Shown: positions 25,911-35,219 of the stretch, piece by piece
How the letters are laid out: each line of letters starts with the position of its first letter
How positions within the stretch are numbered: the stretch's first letter is position 1
DNA from: Micromonospora sp. NBC_00389
Lineage (GTDB): Bacteria > Actinomycetota > Actinomycetes > Mycobacteriales > Micromonosporaceae
DNA: 64,000 bases
Assembly: GCF_036059255.1 (NCBI RefSeq)
Contig: NZ_CP107947.1
Span: 4,340,001 to 4,404,000 of the forward strand
Direction of reading: 5' to 3'
Translations under genes and position numbers: made by a program
The notes under the pieces: generated by a model
What the model was told of the DNA's origin: nothing
Database searches by the model: none
Seen by the model: only the letters and a program-made list of their open reading frames with translations

Positions 25911-26308
25911 TGGTGGTCCTTCTTCGCGGTGACGCGGGTGTAGATCGCGACGCAGCGCAGGATCAGCTCGTGTGACGGCAGGGTCAGCAGCCGTTGCCGC
26001 TTGTCGTCGCGGAGCTGGTCCCAGATGAGGACGGTGACGCTGGCCGACCACAGGTCGACGAGGACACCGTCGATCTTGGCGTGCTGCCGGTCGGCGACGA
26101 TGCGCCACAGCGTGTCGATGAGCGTGGGGTCTCCGGGTGGATGGTTGGCGTCGTCGGGTCGGGCGGCTTCGGGCAGCAGAGCGGAGCAGTCCTCGCAGGT
26201 GGACTCAACGCGTGGCGGGTCTTCGGTCTCCCACCGCTGGACGTCGGCGGCGGGCAGGCCACACACGGACTGTCGGAGGTCGCGGGGGTGGCGGATGTGG
26301 CCGATCAT
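25907..26308 (-). CDS. ICE hypothetical protein, 133 aa
   Basis: Soluble. An N-terminal Cys pair region (SVCGLPAADV, STCEDCSALLPE) could form a small zinc site, and a helical C-terminus (LILRCVAIYTRVTAKKDHQ) follows. Stop overlaps the next start (GTGA). Not recognised. Confidence 0.6.
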   Translation of the reverse strand: MIGHIRHPRDLRQSVCGLPAADVQRWETEDPPRVESTCEDCSALLPEAARPDDANHPPGDPTLIDTLWRIVADRQHAKIDGVLVDLWSASVTVLIWDQLRDDKRQRLLTLPSHELILRCVAIYTRVTAKKDHQ

Positions 26309-26428
26309 CGGCCGGCCGTTCCGTCTGATCCGCGCCGCCTGGTGCTCGGCGGTGCCATGGGGTGTGTCCGTTCTCTGCGGGCCGGGGCAGCGGTCGGTGG
26401 ACCGCTGCCCCGACGGATCGAGGTGCGG

Positions 26429-27418
26429 TCAGACCGTCAGCAGGTCGAAGGCGGCCACCTTCAGCTCACCGACGTTGCCGGTGAGCACCCGGTTGGCGCG
26501 GGCGAACTCGTTCTTGGCGGGCTGGTAGTGGTCGAGGTACTCGGTGATGGCCTGGTAGCCCGCCCACCTGCTGCCGGCGATGGCCTTCTGGGTGTCGGCC
26601 TCGCGGATCAGGTACTTGAGGGTGCCGAGCCGCTGCTTGGCGTTGTTGCGGGTCTGGTCGGAGGCGTTGTCCTTGACCTGCCACACCTCGCCGACGACCT
26701 TCTCGAACTCGCGCATGGTCAGCTCGGTCTGGAGCATCCGCTCGGCGGCCTTCTCGAAGGTCTCCATGTACGTCCACATCAGGCCCAGCGCCTCGCGGGC
26801 CTGGCTGATCTGGGAGTTGACGTTGGAGGTGTGCCGGAACGTGTAGTGACCGACCGAGTGGGCGAAGGCCGCGCGCTGCGTGTTCGCGCAGATCACCCGG
26901 ATCGGGCTGGCGTCCACCCGCAGGGCGGCGGTGCCGTCGTGGGAGGTCGTGCCGATCAGGTAGAGGTCCAGCCGGTCCACCCCGGCGATCTCCATCGACG
27001 TAGGCAGCTTCATGGTGACGAACACGCTCTTGCCCCGGCGGAGGCTGCCGGCGGTCTCGAAGTGGGCGCCGCCCACCTGATCGACCAGGCGGTCGAGCAT
27101 CTCGGCGCACTGCTCGTTCTGGACCACCGTGTAGTCGGTGCCGACGATGCCCAGGTACTCGGTGCCGCCGGTGACGGGGTTGCGGCGCACGGTCATCCGC
27201 TTGTCGTCGGCGGGGATCTGCACCTCGACACCGTCGACGAGGTCGATGCCGACGGTGCGGATGGTGCGCACGCCCCAGTCGCCGAGGCGGGCGGCGGCCA
27301 TGATCTCCTCTGCCTTCATGGTGTCCTGGGTGACGGTGCCGAGCTGGTGCCAGGCCGACAGGCGGGCGCTGGCGAAGGCGGTCGTTCCGTCGGCGAACGT
27401 CTCGAGTTCGTGCGGCAC
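26429..27418 (-). CDS. DUF932 domain protein (phage/plasmid-like)
   Basis: 329 residues. SARLSAWHQLGTVTQDTMKA, YLGIVGTDYTVVQNEQCAEM, GGAHFETAGSLRRGKSVFVT, SPIRVICANTQRAAFAHS and FRHTSNVNSQISQAREAL match DUF932 throughout. The family is common on plasmids and ICEs of actinobacteria; its biochemical role is unknown. Upstream SD-like AAGGAGAAAC precedes the ATG at 27418. Confidence 0.88.
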   Translation of the reverse strand: MPHELETFADGTTAFASARLSAWHQLGTVTQDTMKAEEIMAAARLGDWGVRTIRTVGIDLVDGVEVQIPADDKRMTVRRNPVTGGTEYLGIVGTDYTVVQNEQCAEMLDRLVDQVGGAHFETAGSLRRGKSVFVTMKLPTSMEIAGVDRLDLYLIGTTSHDGTAALRVDASPIRVICANTQRAAFAHSVGHYTFRHTSNVNSQISQAREALGLMWTYMETFEKAAERMLQTELTMREFEKVVGEVWQVKDNASDQTRNNAKQRLGTLKYLIREADTQKAIAGSRWAGYQAITEYLDHYQPAKNEFARANRVLTGNVGELKVAAFDLLTV

Positions 27419-27494
27419 GGGTTTCTCCTTTTCGATGTGTCGTGGGGGCCGAGCGCATGCGCTCGGCCCCCGCGATGGGTGGGGATGGTGCGGG

Positions 27495-27745
27495 TCAGGA
27501 CTGTTCGGCGTGGCCTTCGCCGGTCGCGGTGGGGTAGGCGAGGGCCATCGGTTCCTCGGTGACCTGAATGAGGTGACCGGTGGCGGCGGCGTGCAGGCAG
27601 TAGTTGATGACGGCGCTGGTGCCGATGGGGCGCCCGTCGAGGGTGGCGGTGATCCCGCGGGCGATCTCGTGCGGCTTCAACGGATGCCTGGCCTCTCGGC
27701 GAGGTAGTCCAGAACCAGGTCGGACAGTGGTCGGACGTCGGGCAT
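27495..27745 (-). CDS. ICE small winged-helix-like protein, possible frameshift
   Basis: ATG 27745 with SD GGAG reads MPDVRPLSDLVLDYLAERPG then IR-stop. A TTG start at 27680, overlapping that stop, opens LKPHEIARGITATLDGRPIG, TSAVINYCLHAAATGHLIQV to a stop at 27495. Joined, the two pieces resemble the C-terminal domain of the neighbouring 27819-29108 protein (LTLNVLAANPGRAMSPQDIA ... SSGAVRNNCTKAAAAGRILL). Either one gene with a missing base near 27682 or two coupled pieces. Confidence 0.55.
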
Positions 27746-27818
27746 GAGGGTGCTCCAGTCGCGTCGCTGCGGGACCGCAGGTTGGCCCGGCCCCGCAGCG
27801 TGATCGGCGTGTACCGGG

Positions 27819-29108
27819 TCAGGACTGCTCGGCGTCGTTGTCGTCCTGCCCGGGGTGGTCCGCGCTGGCGTGCGCGGTGGGGTTCTGGTCGGGCTGCGCC
27901 GGGTAGGCGAAGGTCAGCGGCGCATCGGAGACCAGGAGGATCCGGCCGGCGGCGGCGGCCTTGGTGCAGTTGTTGCGCACCGCCCCGGAGCTGACCGCGC
28001 GACCGAGCTGTCCGCTGATGGCGGTGGCGATGTCCTGCGGGCTCATCGCCCGGCCCGGGTTCGCGGCCAGGACGTTGAGGGTCAGCTTCTCCAACTCGCC
28101 CCGGCCGAACGGCTGGCTGCCGTCGGCGTTGGCGCTCGCGTCGCCGCGGCCCACGCTCGCGGTGATGCCCGGCGTACGTTGCGGCGTGCGACGGGGCAGG
28201 GTGACGACGTGGGTCTCGCCGTCCGACGCGATGACATGCAGCGTGCCGTCCGCCCGGATCAGGGGCAGCACCGCCGCCGTGGCGCTCGGCGCCGTCGCCA
28301 GGCCGCGGATGACCTGGTAGCACAGCGGGCAGCGGGGCGGCTCCGGGTTCGGGCCGACCTCGCTGGCCTTCGTCGGGCCCGGGATCCACCGCTCCGGCAG
28401 GCCGGGCAGCCGGCGGGCGGCGTCGGCCTGCTCCATCGCGGTCAGCAGCCGCGAGGCGGTCGGGTGACTGATACCGCTCTCGGCGACGATCACGTCGAGG
28501 GTCGCGCCGGCGTCGCCGTAGTCGGCCAGGACACCCTTGATGGCCATGACCTTGCGGTCACCGGGTCGAGAGGGCTGCACGGCGGTGACCGTCGGTGCCT
28601 GCTCGTCCTCGCCACGGTCGGCGTCGTCGTCGGGTGTGTCGTCGGGGTCGGTCGCGTCGTCGCTGTCGATCTGGCTGCCGGGCTGGTCGGTCGTCTCGGT
28701 GTCCGGCTTGTCGGCGGCGTCGCTGCAGTCGTCCGGTCGGTCGTTCTTGGCGTCGGCGCCGTGGACCGCATCGGTGAGCTGGTGGCCCATCTCCATATGC
28801 GGCTGGTCGTTCGCGTTGTCGGCGTCAGGGTCGCCGACGTCGGTCTCGTCGGCCGCGTCGGCAGGCATGAGGGCCTCGGCGTCGCTCGGCGTAGCGAGGG
28901 TCCACCGGGCGGGGGTGCCCTCGGCGGGGTCGGCGCCGGTGTCCACCGCGACGATGACACCGGCGTCGGCCAGGGTCTTGATCGCCTTGTCAGCGGTCGA
29001 GCGGGGCTTGCCCGACTTGTCGGCCAACTCGTGGAGGTTGCCCTGACCGAGGTCGGTCAGGGCGTCGAGGACGGCCTGCGTGGCAGGCGTCAGGGACAGG
29101 TGTTCCAT
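27819..29108 (-). CDS. ICE multi-domain winged-helix DNA-binding protein
   Basis: 429 residues from ATG 29108. The first winged helix is ALTDLGQGNLHELADKSGKP with RSTADKAIKTLADAGVI. A long Asp-rich linker (DDATDPDDTPDDDADRGEDE) follows, then a second one, VLADYGDAGATLDVIVAESG with SHPTASRLLTAMEQADAARR. A possible zinc pair PRCPLCYQVI is next, and a C-terminal winged helix (LEKLTLNVLAANPGRAMSPQ) ends it. Likely an ICE transcription or replication regulator; the family name is unknown to me. Confidence 0.62.
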   Translation of the reverse strand: MEHLSLTPATQAVLDALTDLGQGNLHELADKSGKPRSTADKAIKTLADAGVIVAVDTGADPAEGTPARWTLATPSDAEALMPADAADETDVGDPDADNANDQPHMEMGHQLTDAVHGADAKNDRPDDCSDAADKPDTETTDQPGSQIDSDDATDPDDTPDDDADRGEDEQAPTVTAVQPSRPGDRKVMAIKGVLADYGDAGATLDVIVAESGISHPTASRLLTAMEQADAARRLPGLPERWIPGPTKASEVGPNPEPPRCPLCYQVIRGLATAPSATAAVLPLIRADGTLHVIASDGETHVVTLPRRTPQRTPGITASVGRGDASANADGSQPFGRGELEKLTLNVLAANPGRAMSPQDIATAISGQLGRAVSSGAVRNNCTKAAAAGRILLVSDAPLTFAYPAQPDQNPTAHASADHPGQDDNDAEQS

Positions 29109-29275
29109 CAGGGTTTCCCTCCTCGGGAACTGGTGGGGACGCCTGGCACGGTGGTGTGCCGGGCGGTGGTGCGTCGGGTCGCGGGCAGCGGTCGGTGCGG
29201 CAGGCGCGTGACGTAGTGCGCTGCCGAGGGGTGCGGCCCGGTGGTCGTGGTGGTGGGTGGTGCCGCGCCGGCCGG

Positions 29276-29866
29276 TCAGTGGCCGGGGACGGCCTCGTCG
29301 GCGGCGGCCTGCAGGATGTAGAGGCGGTCCTCGGTCGGATCGCGGTAGATCCCGGCGTCGGCGTGGGACAGCCACAGCGGGTTGACGCTGCCGGGCGGGC
29401 GGAGCCTGGCGTCGGACGTGCCGACCTTGATGTGGGTGGCGTGTCCGGCGAGGTTCTGTCGGCGGCAGGAGTCGGTGTGTGGCAGGACGACCAGGACCGT
29501 GTCACCGGGGGTGACGTAGCGCCGCCGCACCGACCGGCCCGGGTTCGCTTCGGCGTACGCGGCCCGCGCCTCGTCGCCGATGAGGGTGTCGATCCAGTTG
29601 CGGGTGTACCGGTACTCGCGGGCCAGTTCCCTGATGGTCTCCACCGGGCTGGCGACCGTGTTGGTGGAGCCGTTCAGGTCGTCGTCGTTGATCAGTAGGG
29701 TGCGCAGCCGGTCCACCGCGAGCAGCAGTTCGGTCCGCAGGTGCCGCAGGGTGGCGGCGGCTTCGGGCAGGTGCGCGGCGGCGGGGATGGGGTCGGTGGC
29801 GTGTTGGTCGAGGGTGCGGTCGGTCGTCGCGGTGATCCAGCGGCTGATCGTGTCGAGGTGCGGCAT
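29276..29866 (-). CDS. ICE hypothetical protein, 196 aa
   Basis: ATG 29866. Helical N-terminus (AAATLRHLRTELLLAVDRLR, ETIRELAREYRYTRNWIDTL), then a strand-rich part (RRRYVTPGDTVLVVLPHTDS, CRRQNLAGHATHIKVGT). Could be a small nucleic-acid-binding protein; not recognised. Part of the minus-strand ICE accessory block. Confidence 0.58.
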   Translation of the reverse strand: MPHLDTISRWITATTDRTLDQHATDPIPAAAHLPEAAATLRHLRTELLLAVDRLRTLLINDDDLNGSTNTVASPVETIRELAREYRYTRNWIDTLIGDEARAAYAEANPGRSVRRRYVTPGDTVLVVLPHTDSCRRQNLAGHATHIKVGTSDARLRPPGSVNPLWLSHADAGIYRDPTEDRLYILQAAADEAVPGH

Positions 29867-29879
29867 GGGGTTCCCCGCG

Positions 29880-30608
29880 TCAGGTGGTGAGGTGGGCGAG
29901 TTCGGCGGGGTCGAGTTGGTCTGGGGTGCGGTTGCGCCAGGTGTCGGAGTGGCGTAGGTGCCACCAGCGCAGCAGGGACCGGCAGGCGGGGGCGAGGTCG
30001 TCGCACGCGGGCAGGGGATACGCCATCGTGGGCGGGGGCTGGTGCAGCGAGGCGATGTACGCGGTTGGCGTCCACCCAAGGGCGCTTTCGCTGACCTCGC
30101 CGATGACACGGTCCGAGTAAGGGATGTCGAAGGCGCTGGCGGCCTCGCTGTCGGGCAGCACCAGCCAGGTGTCTGCCTCGCTGCGGTGCAGGGTGGCGAC
30201 GCCGCGCGACGGATCACCGGGGTACAGCAGGAGGTGCCGCTGGTCGCGGTCGCCGATCGTTCGGTGGTTGCGCCAGGCGCGGTAGGCGCCAACGAGCACG
30301 GTTGCGAGGACGATGTGTCGCTCGCGGGCGACGAGCGCGTCGGTGAGGGCTTGGTGGTAGCCGGCCATGTGCAGGTCGGCGCGGGCGGCCAACCCCTGTC
30401 GTGCCCGCTCGGCGAGCCCACCAGTGCGGGCGAGGGCCTGGTCGAGCGTGGTGGTGCTGTCGGTGAACTCGCGGGCGGTTTTGTGTAGGACGCGGGCGAG
30501 GTCGCCGAGGGCGTCGAGGGTGGCCGTGTCGTGGCGCCAGAGGTGCTCGGGTAGGACGTCGTTGGTGTCGGCGGCGATGCGCCGCAGCGCGGGATCGGTC
30601 AGGAACAC
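29880..30608 (-). CDS. ICE hypothetical protein, about 242 aa
   Basis: GTG at 30608 has SD AAGGAG eight bases upstream and is preferred to the longer reading from 30644. VFLTDPALRRIAADTNDVLP, LDALGDLARVLHKTAREFTD, ARERHIVLATVLVGAYRAWR and CRSLLRWWHLRHSDTWRNRT are seen. Mostly helical, soluble. No family recognised. Confidence 0.58.
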   Translation of the reverse strand: MFLTDPALRRIAADTNDVLPEHLWRHDTATLDALGDLARVLHKTAREFTDSTTTLDQALARTGGLAERARQGLAARADLHMAGYHQALTDALVARERHIVLATVLVGAYRAWRNHRTIGDRDQRHLLLYPGDPSRGVATLHRSEADTWLVLPDSEAASAFDIPYSDRVIGEVSESALGWTPTAYIASLHQPPPTMAYPLPACDDLAPACRSLLRWWHLRHSDTWRNRTPDQLDPAELAHLTT

Positions 30609-30697
30609 AAGTTTCTCCTTCGCAGGCGGTCGGGTTGTGGGCATGGCGGGGACCGGTCGCAGCGGGGCTGCGACCGGTCCTCGGTGTGGTTAGGCGG

Positions 30698-31387
30698 TTA
30701 GGCGATGGTGACGGCGCACAGTCGTGCGCTGGAGCGCAGGCTGCGGAGGTAGCCGCATGCCTCGTTGAGGAAGCGGAACCGGTCGGCCACGGAGTCACTG
30801 GCCGGCATGAGTAGGCGGCCGTCAGTGGTGATCAGCGCGTCGCCGATCAGCGCGATGCGCCAGTACAGCCCGACGTAGGTGGCCTCGCCTGCCTGGTAGA
30901 CGGACAGCTCGTACGGGTTGAAGGAGAAGGCGAGCATCGCCAGGACTCCGGGTTGCTGCTCGAAGCGGCGGCGGGCCTCGGCCAGGCTCACCTTGGTCGG
31001 GTCCGCGTGGTGCTGGGCGAGGTAGTCCTCGAAGGGACGGGCCGGACGGGTTGTCGCGGCGATGTGGGTGTGCCAGGCACGCCAGCGCAGGGCGGCGTGG
31101 TGAGCAGCCTTGGCCGCGGTGCCGGTGAGGTCGAGGCGACCCTTGCGGCCTCCGGCGGCCATGGTGAGCGCGCCGAAGCGGCGGGCGGCGTCGAGGAGGT
31201 AGTAGCCGAGGAAGCGGGTCAGCCAGCCGATGAGGCGGCGGTGGCGGACGTGGTAGCGGCGGGCCGGGGTGCCGTTGGCGTGCAGGAGGTCGTTGACCTT
31301 CTCCGAGGCGGCGAACCAGTCGGCGTCTTCGCCGGGGGCGAAGCAGACGGTGACGACCGGGGCGGTGAGCGGCATGGACGTGGGCAT
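30698..31387 (-). CDS. ICE hypothetical protein, 229 aa
   Basis: ATG 31387. TVCFAPGEDADWFAASEKVN, HVRHRRLIGWLTRFLGYYLL, RRFEQQPGVLAMLAFSFNPY and YVGLYWRIALIGDALITTDG are seen. No signal peptide or catalytic motif. First gene of the minus-strand accessory block, lying downstream of the CTGACAG repeat region, which may hold its promoter. Confidence 0.58.
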   Translation of the reverse strand: MPTSMPLTAPVVTVCFAPGEDADWFAASEKVNDLLHANGTPARRYHVRHRRLIGWLTRFLGYYLLDAARRFGALTMAAGGRKGRLDLTGTAAKAAHHAALRWRAWHTHIAATTRPARPFEDYLAQHHADPTKVSLAEARRRFEQQPGVLAMLAFSFNPYELSVYQAGEATYVGLYWRIALIGDALITTDGRLLMPASDSVADRFRFLNEACGYLRSLRSSARLCAVTIA

Positions 31388-31608
31388 GGCAGGGTGCTCC
31401 CTTCGGGCAGGAGTGGGCGTGGAGGGTGTGCGTCGTGGTGCCACCGGATCGCTGCGTCCGGGCCGGGAAGCTGCCGTGGAGGGCGCGGGGCGTGGATCAC
31501 GAGCCGACCGGGAGGTGGGCTGTGGGTGATCCCGCTGGCGCGGGCAGGTCCAGGGGACAGACGGGCGGCGGTGCGAGCAAAAGAAGAAGCTGCACCGTAG
31601 CGTCGCGA

Positions 31609-31697
31609 CCTGACAGCGCCAGCTCTGTCAGGATTGCCGTCCATGCCTCTGAGCTGCGCTGACAGGATTTCCTCGCGGGACTGTCAGGGTCTGTCAG
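31609..31697. promoter_or_regulatory. Cluster of CTGACAG/CTGTCAG motifs
   Basis: Five copies: CCTGACAG 31609, CTGTCAGG 31625, CTGACAGG 31659, CTGTCAGG 31681, CTGTCAG 31691. The first two form a perfect 8-bp inverted repeat with an 8-base spacer. Placed upstream of the 30698-31387 gene, at the end of the replication-relaxation gene. Operator cluster, oriT-type hairpins or iterons are all possible. The rest of 31388-31608 shows no gene. Confidence 0.6.
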
Positions 31698-32545
31698 AGC
31701 ACGAAGCCGCTCTCGTCGTAGTTCGGGTTGTCTGCCACGGGCTGGCCGTGGTCGCTGGGCAGCTCGGTGAGCCGGACTCGGCCGGTGGCGCCGCCAGGAA
31801 GCCAGACCGCTTCGGCGGGGTCGGTGGCGTGGGTGGCGGTCGCGAGGGGAACGTTGTCGCGTCGGCCGCGCAGGAGCCGGTGCAGGTGTTCCTCACGGTG
31901 TTCGCTGCCGAGCCAGAACAGCACCGGGTAGCGGGGGCCGCCGCGGCGGATCAGCTGCGCGTACCGGTCGAGCTTGGCCACCACCCGACCCAGCGGCTCG
32001 GTGCCGGTATCGGCCTCCAGGAAGAACCCCACCGTGGTGTCCGCGACGCTCCACAGGCCGTGCCCGTCGGCGGTGATGGTCCGGAACTGCCTGGTGGTCG
32101 TCGTCTCGGACCACCACCGGTCCAGCCGCGCCTGCGGGTGCTGGCGGGCGTGCACGGTGAGCCGGACGAAGAACTCGTTGGCCATGAGCAGGTGGGTCAG
32201 GTTCGGGTTGGCCGAGAGCCGGTCGACGCTCTGGCGGCTGGTGCGCACGGTGGGCTCAGGCCGGTGGTGAGCGGCGGCCTGGAACCGGTGCCCCTGGTGG
32301 CCGAGGGTCCAGTGCCACGGATGGCTACCACCCCCGGCGCGGGCGAACCGGAACCGGTCCAGTAGACCCAAAGCGGCCAGCTCACCGAGCCGGATCTGGC
32401 AGGTACGGCGGGCGAGAAACAGCATGCGGTGAATCTGATCGGTGGTGAGGACCCGGTGGTCGTCGAGCAGCTGGAGAAGCCGACGGTCACGGCCGGTGAT
32501 GTGGGGATAGATGGCCAGCAGACTGGCCGGGCGCGATTGCGGCAT
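31694..32545 (-). CDS. Replication-relaxation family protein
   Basis: 283 residues. The N-terminal winged helix is LLQLLDDHRVLTTDQIHRML with ARRTCQIRLGELAALGLLDR. Then DRWWSETTTTRQFRTITADG, TVGFFLEADTGTEPLGRVVA and KLDRYAQLIRRGGPRYPVLF form the nuclease-like part with conserved E and D residues of Pfam Replic_Relax. The family is found on actinobacterial plasmids and ICEs and probably takes part in DNA processing for replication or transfer. It lies just after the coupling-protein gene on the same strand. Confidence 0.85.
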   Translation of the reverse strand: MPQSRPASLLAIYPHITGRDRRLLQLLDDHRVLTTDQIHRMLFLARRTCQIRLGELAALGLLDRFRFARAGGGSHPWHWTLGHQGHRFQAAAHHRPEPTVRTSRQSVDRLSANPNLTHLLMANEFFVRLTVHARQHPQARLDRWWSETTTTRQFRTITADGHGLWSVADTTVGFFLEADTGTEPLGRVVAKLDRYAQLIRRGGPRYPVLFWLGSEHREEHLHRLLRGRRDNVPLATATHATDPAEAVWLPGGATGRVRLTELPSDHGQPVADNPNYDESGFVL

Positions 32546-32640
32546 AGGTGGTCACACCCCTGGAGAGAGAGTCCCGTAGGGAGTCTGGATGAGTTGATCT
32601 CGATTTCGGTCCTGGCGCCGGGTGGGTTAGGGCAGCTCAG

Positions 32641-32660
32641 GCACCTGACAGACCAGGTGC
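32641..32660. other. Hairpin GCACCTG-6 nt-CAGGTGC
   Basis: A perfect 7-bp inverted repeat in the gap between the coupling-protein stop and the replication-relaxation start. It contains CCTGACAG (32644-32651). Could be a terminator, an operator, or part of the same motif set as 31609. Confidence 0.5.
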
Positions 32661-32750
32661 GGAGGGCTCGTGTGGGGTCTCGTGTCGCGGACACCCCCCG
32701 ACGAGCCCCCGGTGCCGCACCCAACCGAGCACCCGAACGCCCGGCCGGGG

Positions 32751-35219
32751 TCAGCGGTCGCGGTCGGTCATGCGCCGCTTCATCGCGGTACGGGCGAGCT
32801 GCTGCATCGGCGGCTCACCACCGGTGCGGCTGTGGGTGGCGGCGCACTCCTGCCGGATCGCGGTCGCTTCACCCACCGGTGGCGCCGGCGGGTTGGTCAC
32901 GAAGGTGAACGCCGGCAGCTCCCGGTTGCCGACCAGCAGCCGGGCGGCGGCGGTGTAGACGTCGAGGTGGGCGAGGTCGTGCTCGTCCAGCTCGGGTTTG
33001 GTGTGCCGGGACAGGTCCCGCGCGTCGGCCGGGTCGACGTTGAAGAACAGCTTCGACCGCGCGTTGGCCGACACCGCCGCGGCGATGTCGTGGGGCAGTT
33101 GCGCCAGGTCCTGGTGGGCCAGGACGAGCCCGAGCCGGAACCCGCGCGCCTCGGCCAGCATGTCCCCGACGTTGCCGGGCAGCGTGAGGAAGTTGTGGCA
33201 CTCATCCACGTAGAGGCTGGCGTCTCGTCGCTGGTCTTCGGGGATGCTGGCGCGGGCGATGGCGGCCTGCCACACCCGGGCGACGATCATCGAGCCGAGG
33301 ATGCGGCTGGTCTCCTCGCCGAGGACGCCCTTGGGTAGGCGGCAGAGCAGCACTCCGCCGTCGAGTACCCGGCCCATGTCGAACGACGAATGGGCGTTGC
33401 CGATCACGCTTTTGACGAAGTCCCGCAGCAGGAAGGCCCGGAGTCGGGCGAGGACGGGTGCGATGACCTGGCCGCGGAACTGCTCGTTGATGCCGTCGTA
33501 CCAGAGCCAGAACCCGCCGAGGCCGTCCGGGTCGTCCAGGCCGTGGGTGAACCGGGCCCGGAAGTCCCGGTCCTGCAACAGCGACGGGACCAGGCTCAGG
33601 GTTGGTTTCGCGTGGCGCATCAGCGTGAGGCAGGCGACCCGCATGGTGTCGTCCATGCGGGGCCCCCACTGGCCTTGAAAGATTTTGGCGAAGATGCCGA
33701 CGAGGTTGTCCACGGCCAGGTGCGGATCGCCGCCGTCATCGAGCGGGTTGAAGCAGCCGGGGTTCTCCTGGTCCGGGTCGATGATCACGATCTTTGTGGC
33801 GTGAGAGGCGGGCAACCGGTCGAGGATGTCGGTGATCAAATCCCCGCGGGGGTCGATGACCACGGTCCCGCGCCCGGCCTTGATGTCGCCGAGGATCATG
33901 TTCAACAGCAGGGTGGACTTGCCGACGCCGGTCTTGCCGACGACGTGCACGTGCTGGCGGGCGTCGACGACCTTGAGGCCGACGCTGTGGTGGCCTATCT
34001 GTGAGCGGCCCAGCACCTTCACGCCCCGGCCGCCGGAGGGGACCTGCACGGGCGCCGGCACGGCCTTGGCCCGGGCCCGATCGAGGCCCGGGACGGCGAG
34101 GTCTTGCGGCAGCGCGGCGAGGGCCGCGAGTTCTGGCACGCTGGCCAGGAACCCGTGCCGCAGTCGCCTTCCGGCGATCGTGGCCACCGGCCGGGGCATC
34201 TTCATGCGCCGCAGCCGGTTCGGGCCGGTGTACGCCGCGGCGGCCGAGGCAATGGTGTGCCCGAGCCCGCCGAGGCGTGAGCGGACGTGGGTGGCCCGCT
34301 CCGGGTCTGGTGGGGACGTGCCGGCGTCGGCCGCGACGGCGAACCGGACCGCGATCTCGTAGTGCGGCACCCGCACGGCCTTGTCCACCATGGTGCGGGC
34401 ATCGGCGGTGGCCACCGGGTCCCGCTCGGCCGGACGCACCACTGGGGCATGACCCGGGGTGCGTGGCCGCGACGAGCCGGGCGTGAACACGTCGAGGAAC
34501 CACAGCAGGGGCTCGATGGCCAGCCGCACCGCCCCGGTGACGGCGCGGGTGGCCAGGTCAGGCCGCCCGTGGCGATGATGGCTGGTGCTCGCCGCGGCCC
34601 TGCGGGCCGAGCGGACCCGGCCGGTGGGCGCCGGGCGGGCCAGGATCTGCACACACGCGTGTTCGCGGTGACGTACCTCGGCCCCGGCGGCGAGCAGCGC
34701 CCGCAGTGGGTCGGTGTCGTGCTCGCTGCGCAGCGGCAGCCCGTCGGTGTGCTGCGGCCAGTGCGCCCCACCCACCTCCTCGGCGACGGTGCGCGGAATC
34801 GGCGGTGCGGCGTGGGCGGTGGTGAGGGTGGCCGCAGGCCATGCCGCCCGGACGGCGGCCTCGACCGCGCCGCCCGGCACCGTGCCGGGCACCCAGACCC
34901 GGATGGTCAAAGACCGGCCGGTCCAGATGTACTCCCACCCGACGTGCGCGATGCCGAACAGGCGCTGCTGCCACACCGACGGCGTCAGCACGCCGACCAG
35001 CGTGGTCCAGAACGCCGCGGCAGCCTCGGCGGTGACCTCCGGCGGGGCGGCGATCGTCAGCCACCGGGCGCCGGCCGCGAACCGCTTGTGCCGCCAGGCA
35101 AGCACCTGATCATGGCCGAACACCGCGCTGACGACCGCGGCGGCGGCGAGGAAGCCCAGCCACGGCCGGGCGATGACCCAGTCCCCGACGTCGGCGGGCC
35201 AGGTCGGGGTCGGTGTCAT
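32751..35219 (-). CDS. T4SS coupling ATPase (TraG/VirD4/TcpA type)
   Basis: 822 residues. An N-terminal hydrophobic anchor (PWLGFLAAAAVVSAVFG) is followed by a long actinobacterial-type region. The motor domain has Walker A VVGKTGVGKSTLLLNMILGD (about 428-436), the DPRGDL strand after it, and Walker B ASLYVDECHNFLTLPG (about 666-676). TSRILGSMIVARVWQAAIAR and LVLAHQDLAQLPHDI are typical of conjugation ATPases. It should bring DNA to the membrane channel. Its start overlaps the VirB4 stop by four bases. Confidence 0.92.
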   Translation of the reverse strand: MTPTPTWPADVGDWVIARPWLGFLAAAAVVSAVFGHDQVLAWRHKRFAAGARWLTIAAPPEVTAEAAAAFWTTLVGVLTPSVWQQRLFGIAHVGWEYIWTGRSLTIRVWVPGTVPGGAVEAAVRAAWPAATLTTAHAAPPIPRTVAEEVGGAHWPQHTDGLPLRSEHDTDPLRALLAAGAEVRHREHACVQILARPAPTGRVRSARRAAASTSHHRHGRPDLATRAVTGAVRLAIEPLLWFLDVFTPGSSRPRTPGHAPVVRPAERDPVATADARTMVDKAVRVPHYEIAVRFAVAADAGTSPPDPERATHVRSRLGGLGHTIASAAAAYTGPNRLRRMKMPRPVATIAGRRLRHGFLASVPELAALAALPQDLAVPGLDRARAKAVPAPVQVPSGGRGVKVLGRSQIGHHSVGLKVVDARQHVHVVGKTGVGKSTLLLNMILGDIKAGRGTVVIDPRGDLITDILDRLPASHATKIVIIDPDQENPGCFNPLDDGGDPHLAVDNLVGIFAKIFQGQWGPRMDDTMRVACLTLMRHAKPTLSLVPSLLQDRDFRARFTHGLDDPDGLGGFWLWYDGINEQFRGQVIAPVLARLRAFLLRDFVKSVIGNAHSSFDMGRVLDGGVLLCRLPKGVLGEETSRILGSMIVARVWQAAIARASIPEDQRRDASLYVDECHNFLTLPGNVGDMLAEARGFRLGLVLAHQDLAQLPHDIAAAVSANARSKLFFNVDPADARDLSRHTKPELDEHDLAHLDVYTAAARLLVGNRELPAFTFVTNPPAPPVGEATAIRQECAATHSRTGGEPPMQQLARTAMKRRMTDRDR

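Noticed and set aside
25994..27562. 522-codon plus-strand frame opposite DUF932
   Set aside because: An antisense shadow; the minus strand has a full DUF932 protein with SD and start.
27855..29216. Long plus-strand frame opposite the ICE winged-helix gene
   Set aside because: Low-complexity Gly/Arg/Val composition typical of antisense GC-rich frames; the minus-strand gene has winged-helix motifs and good overlaps.
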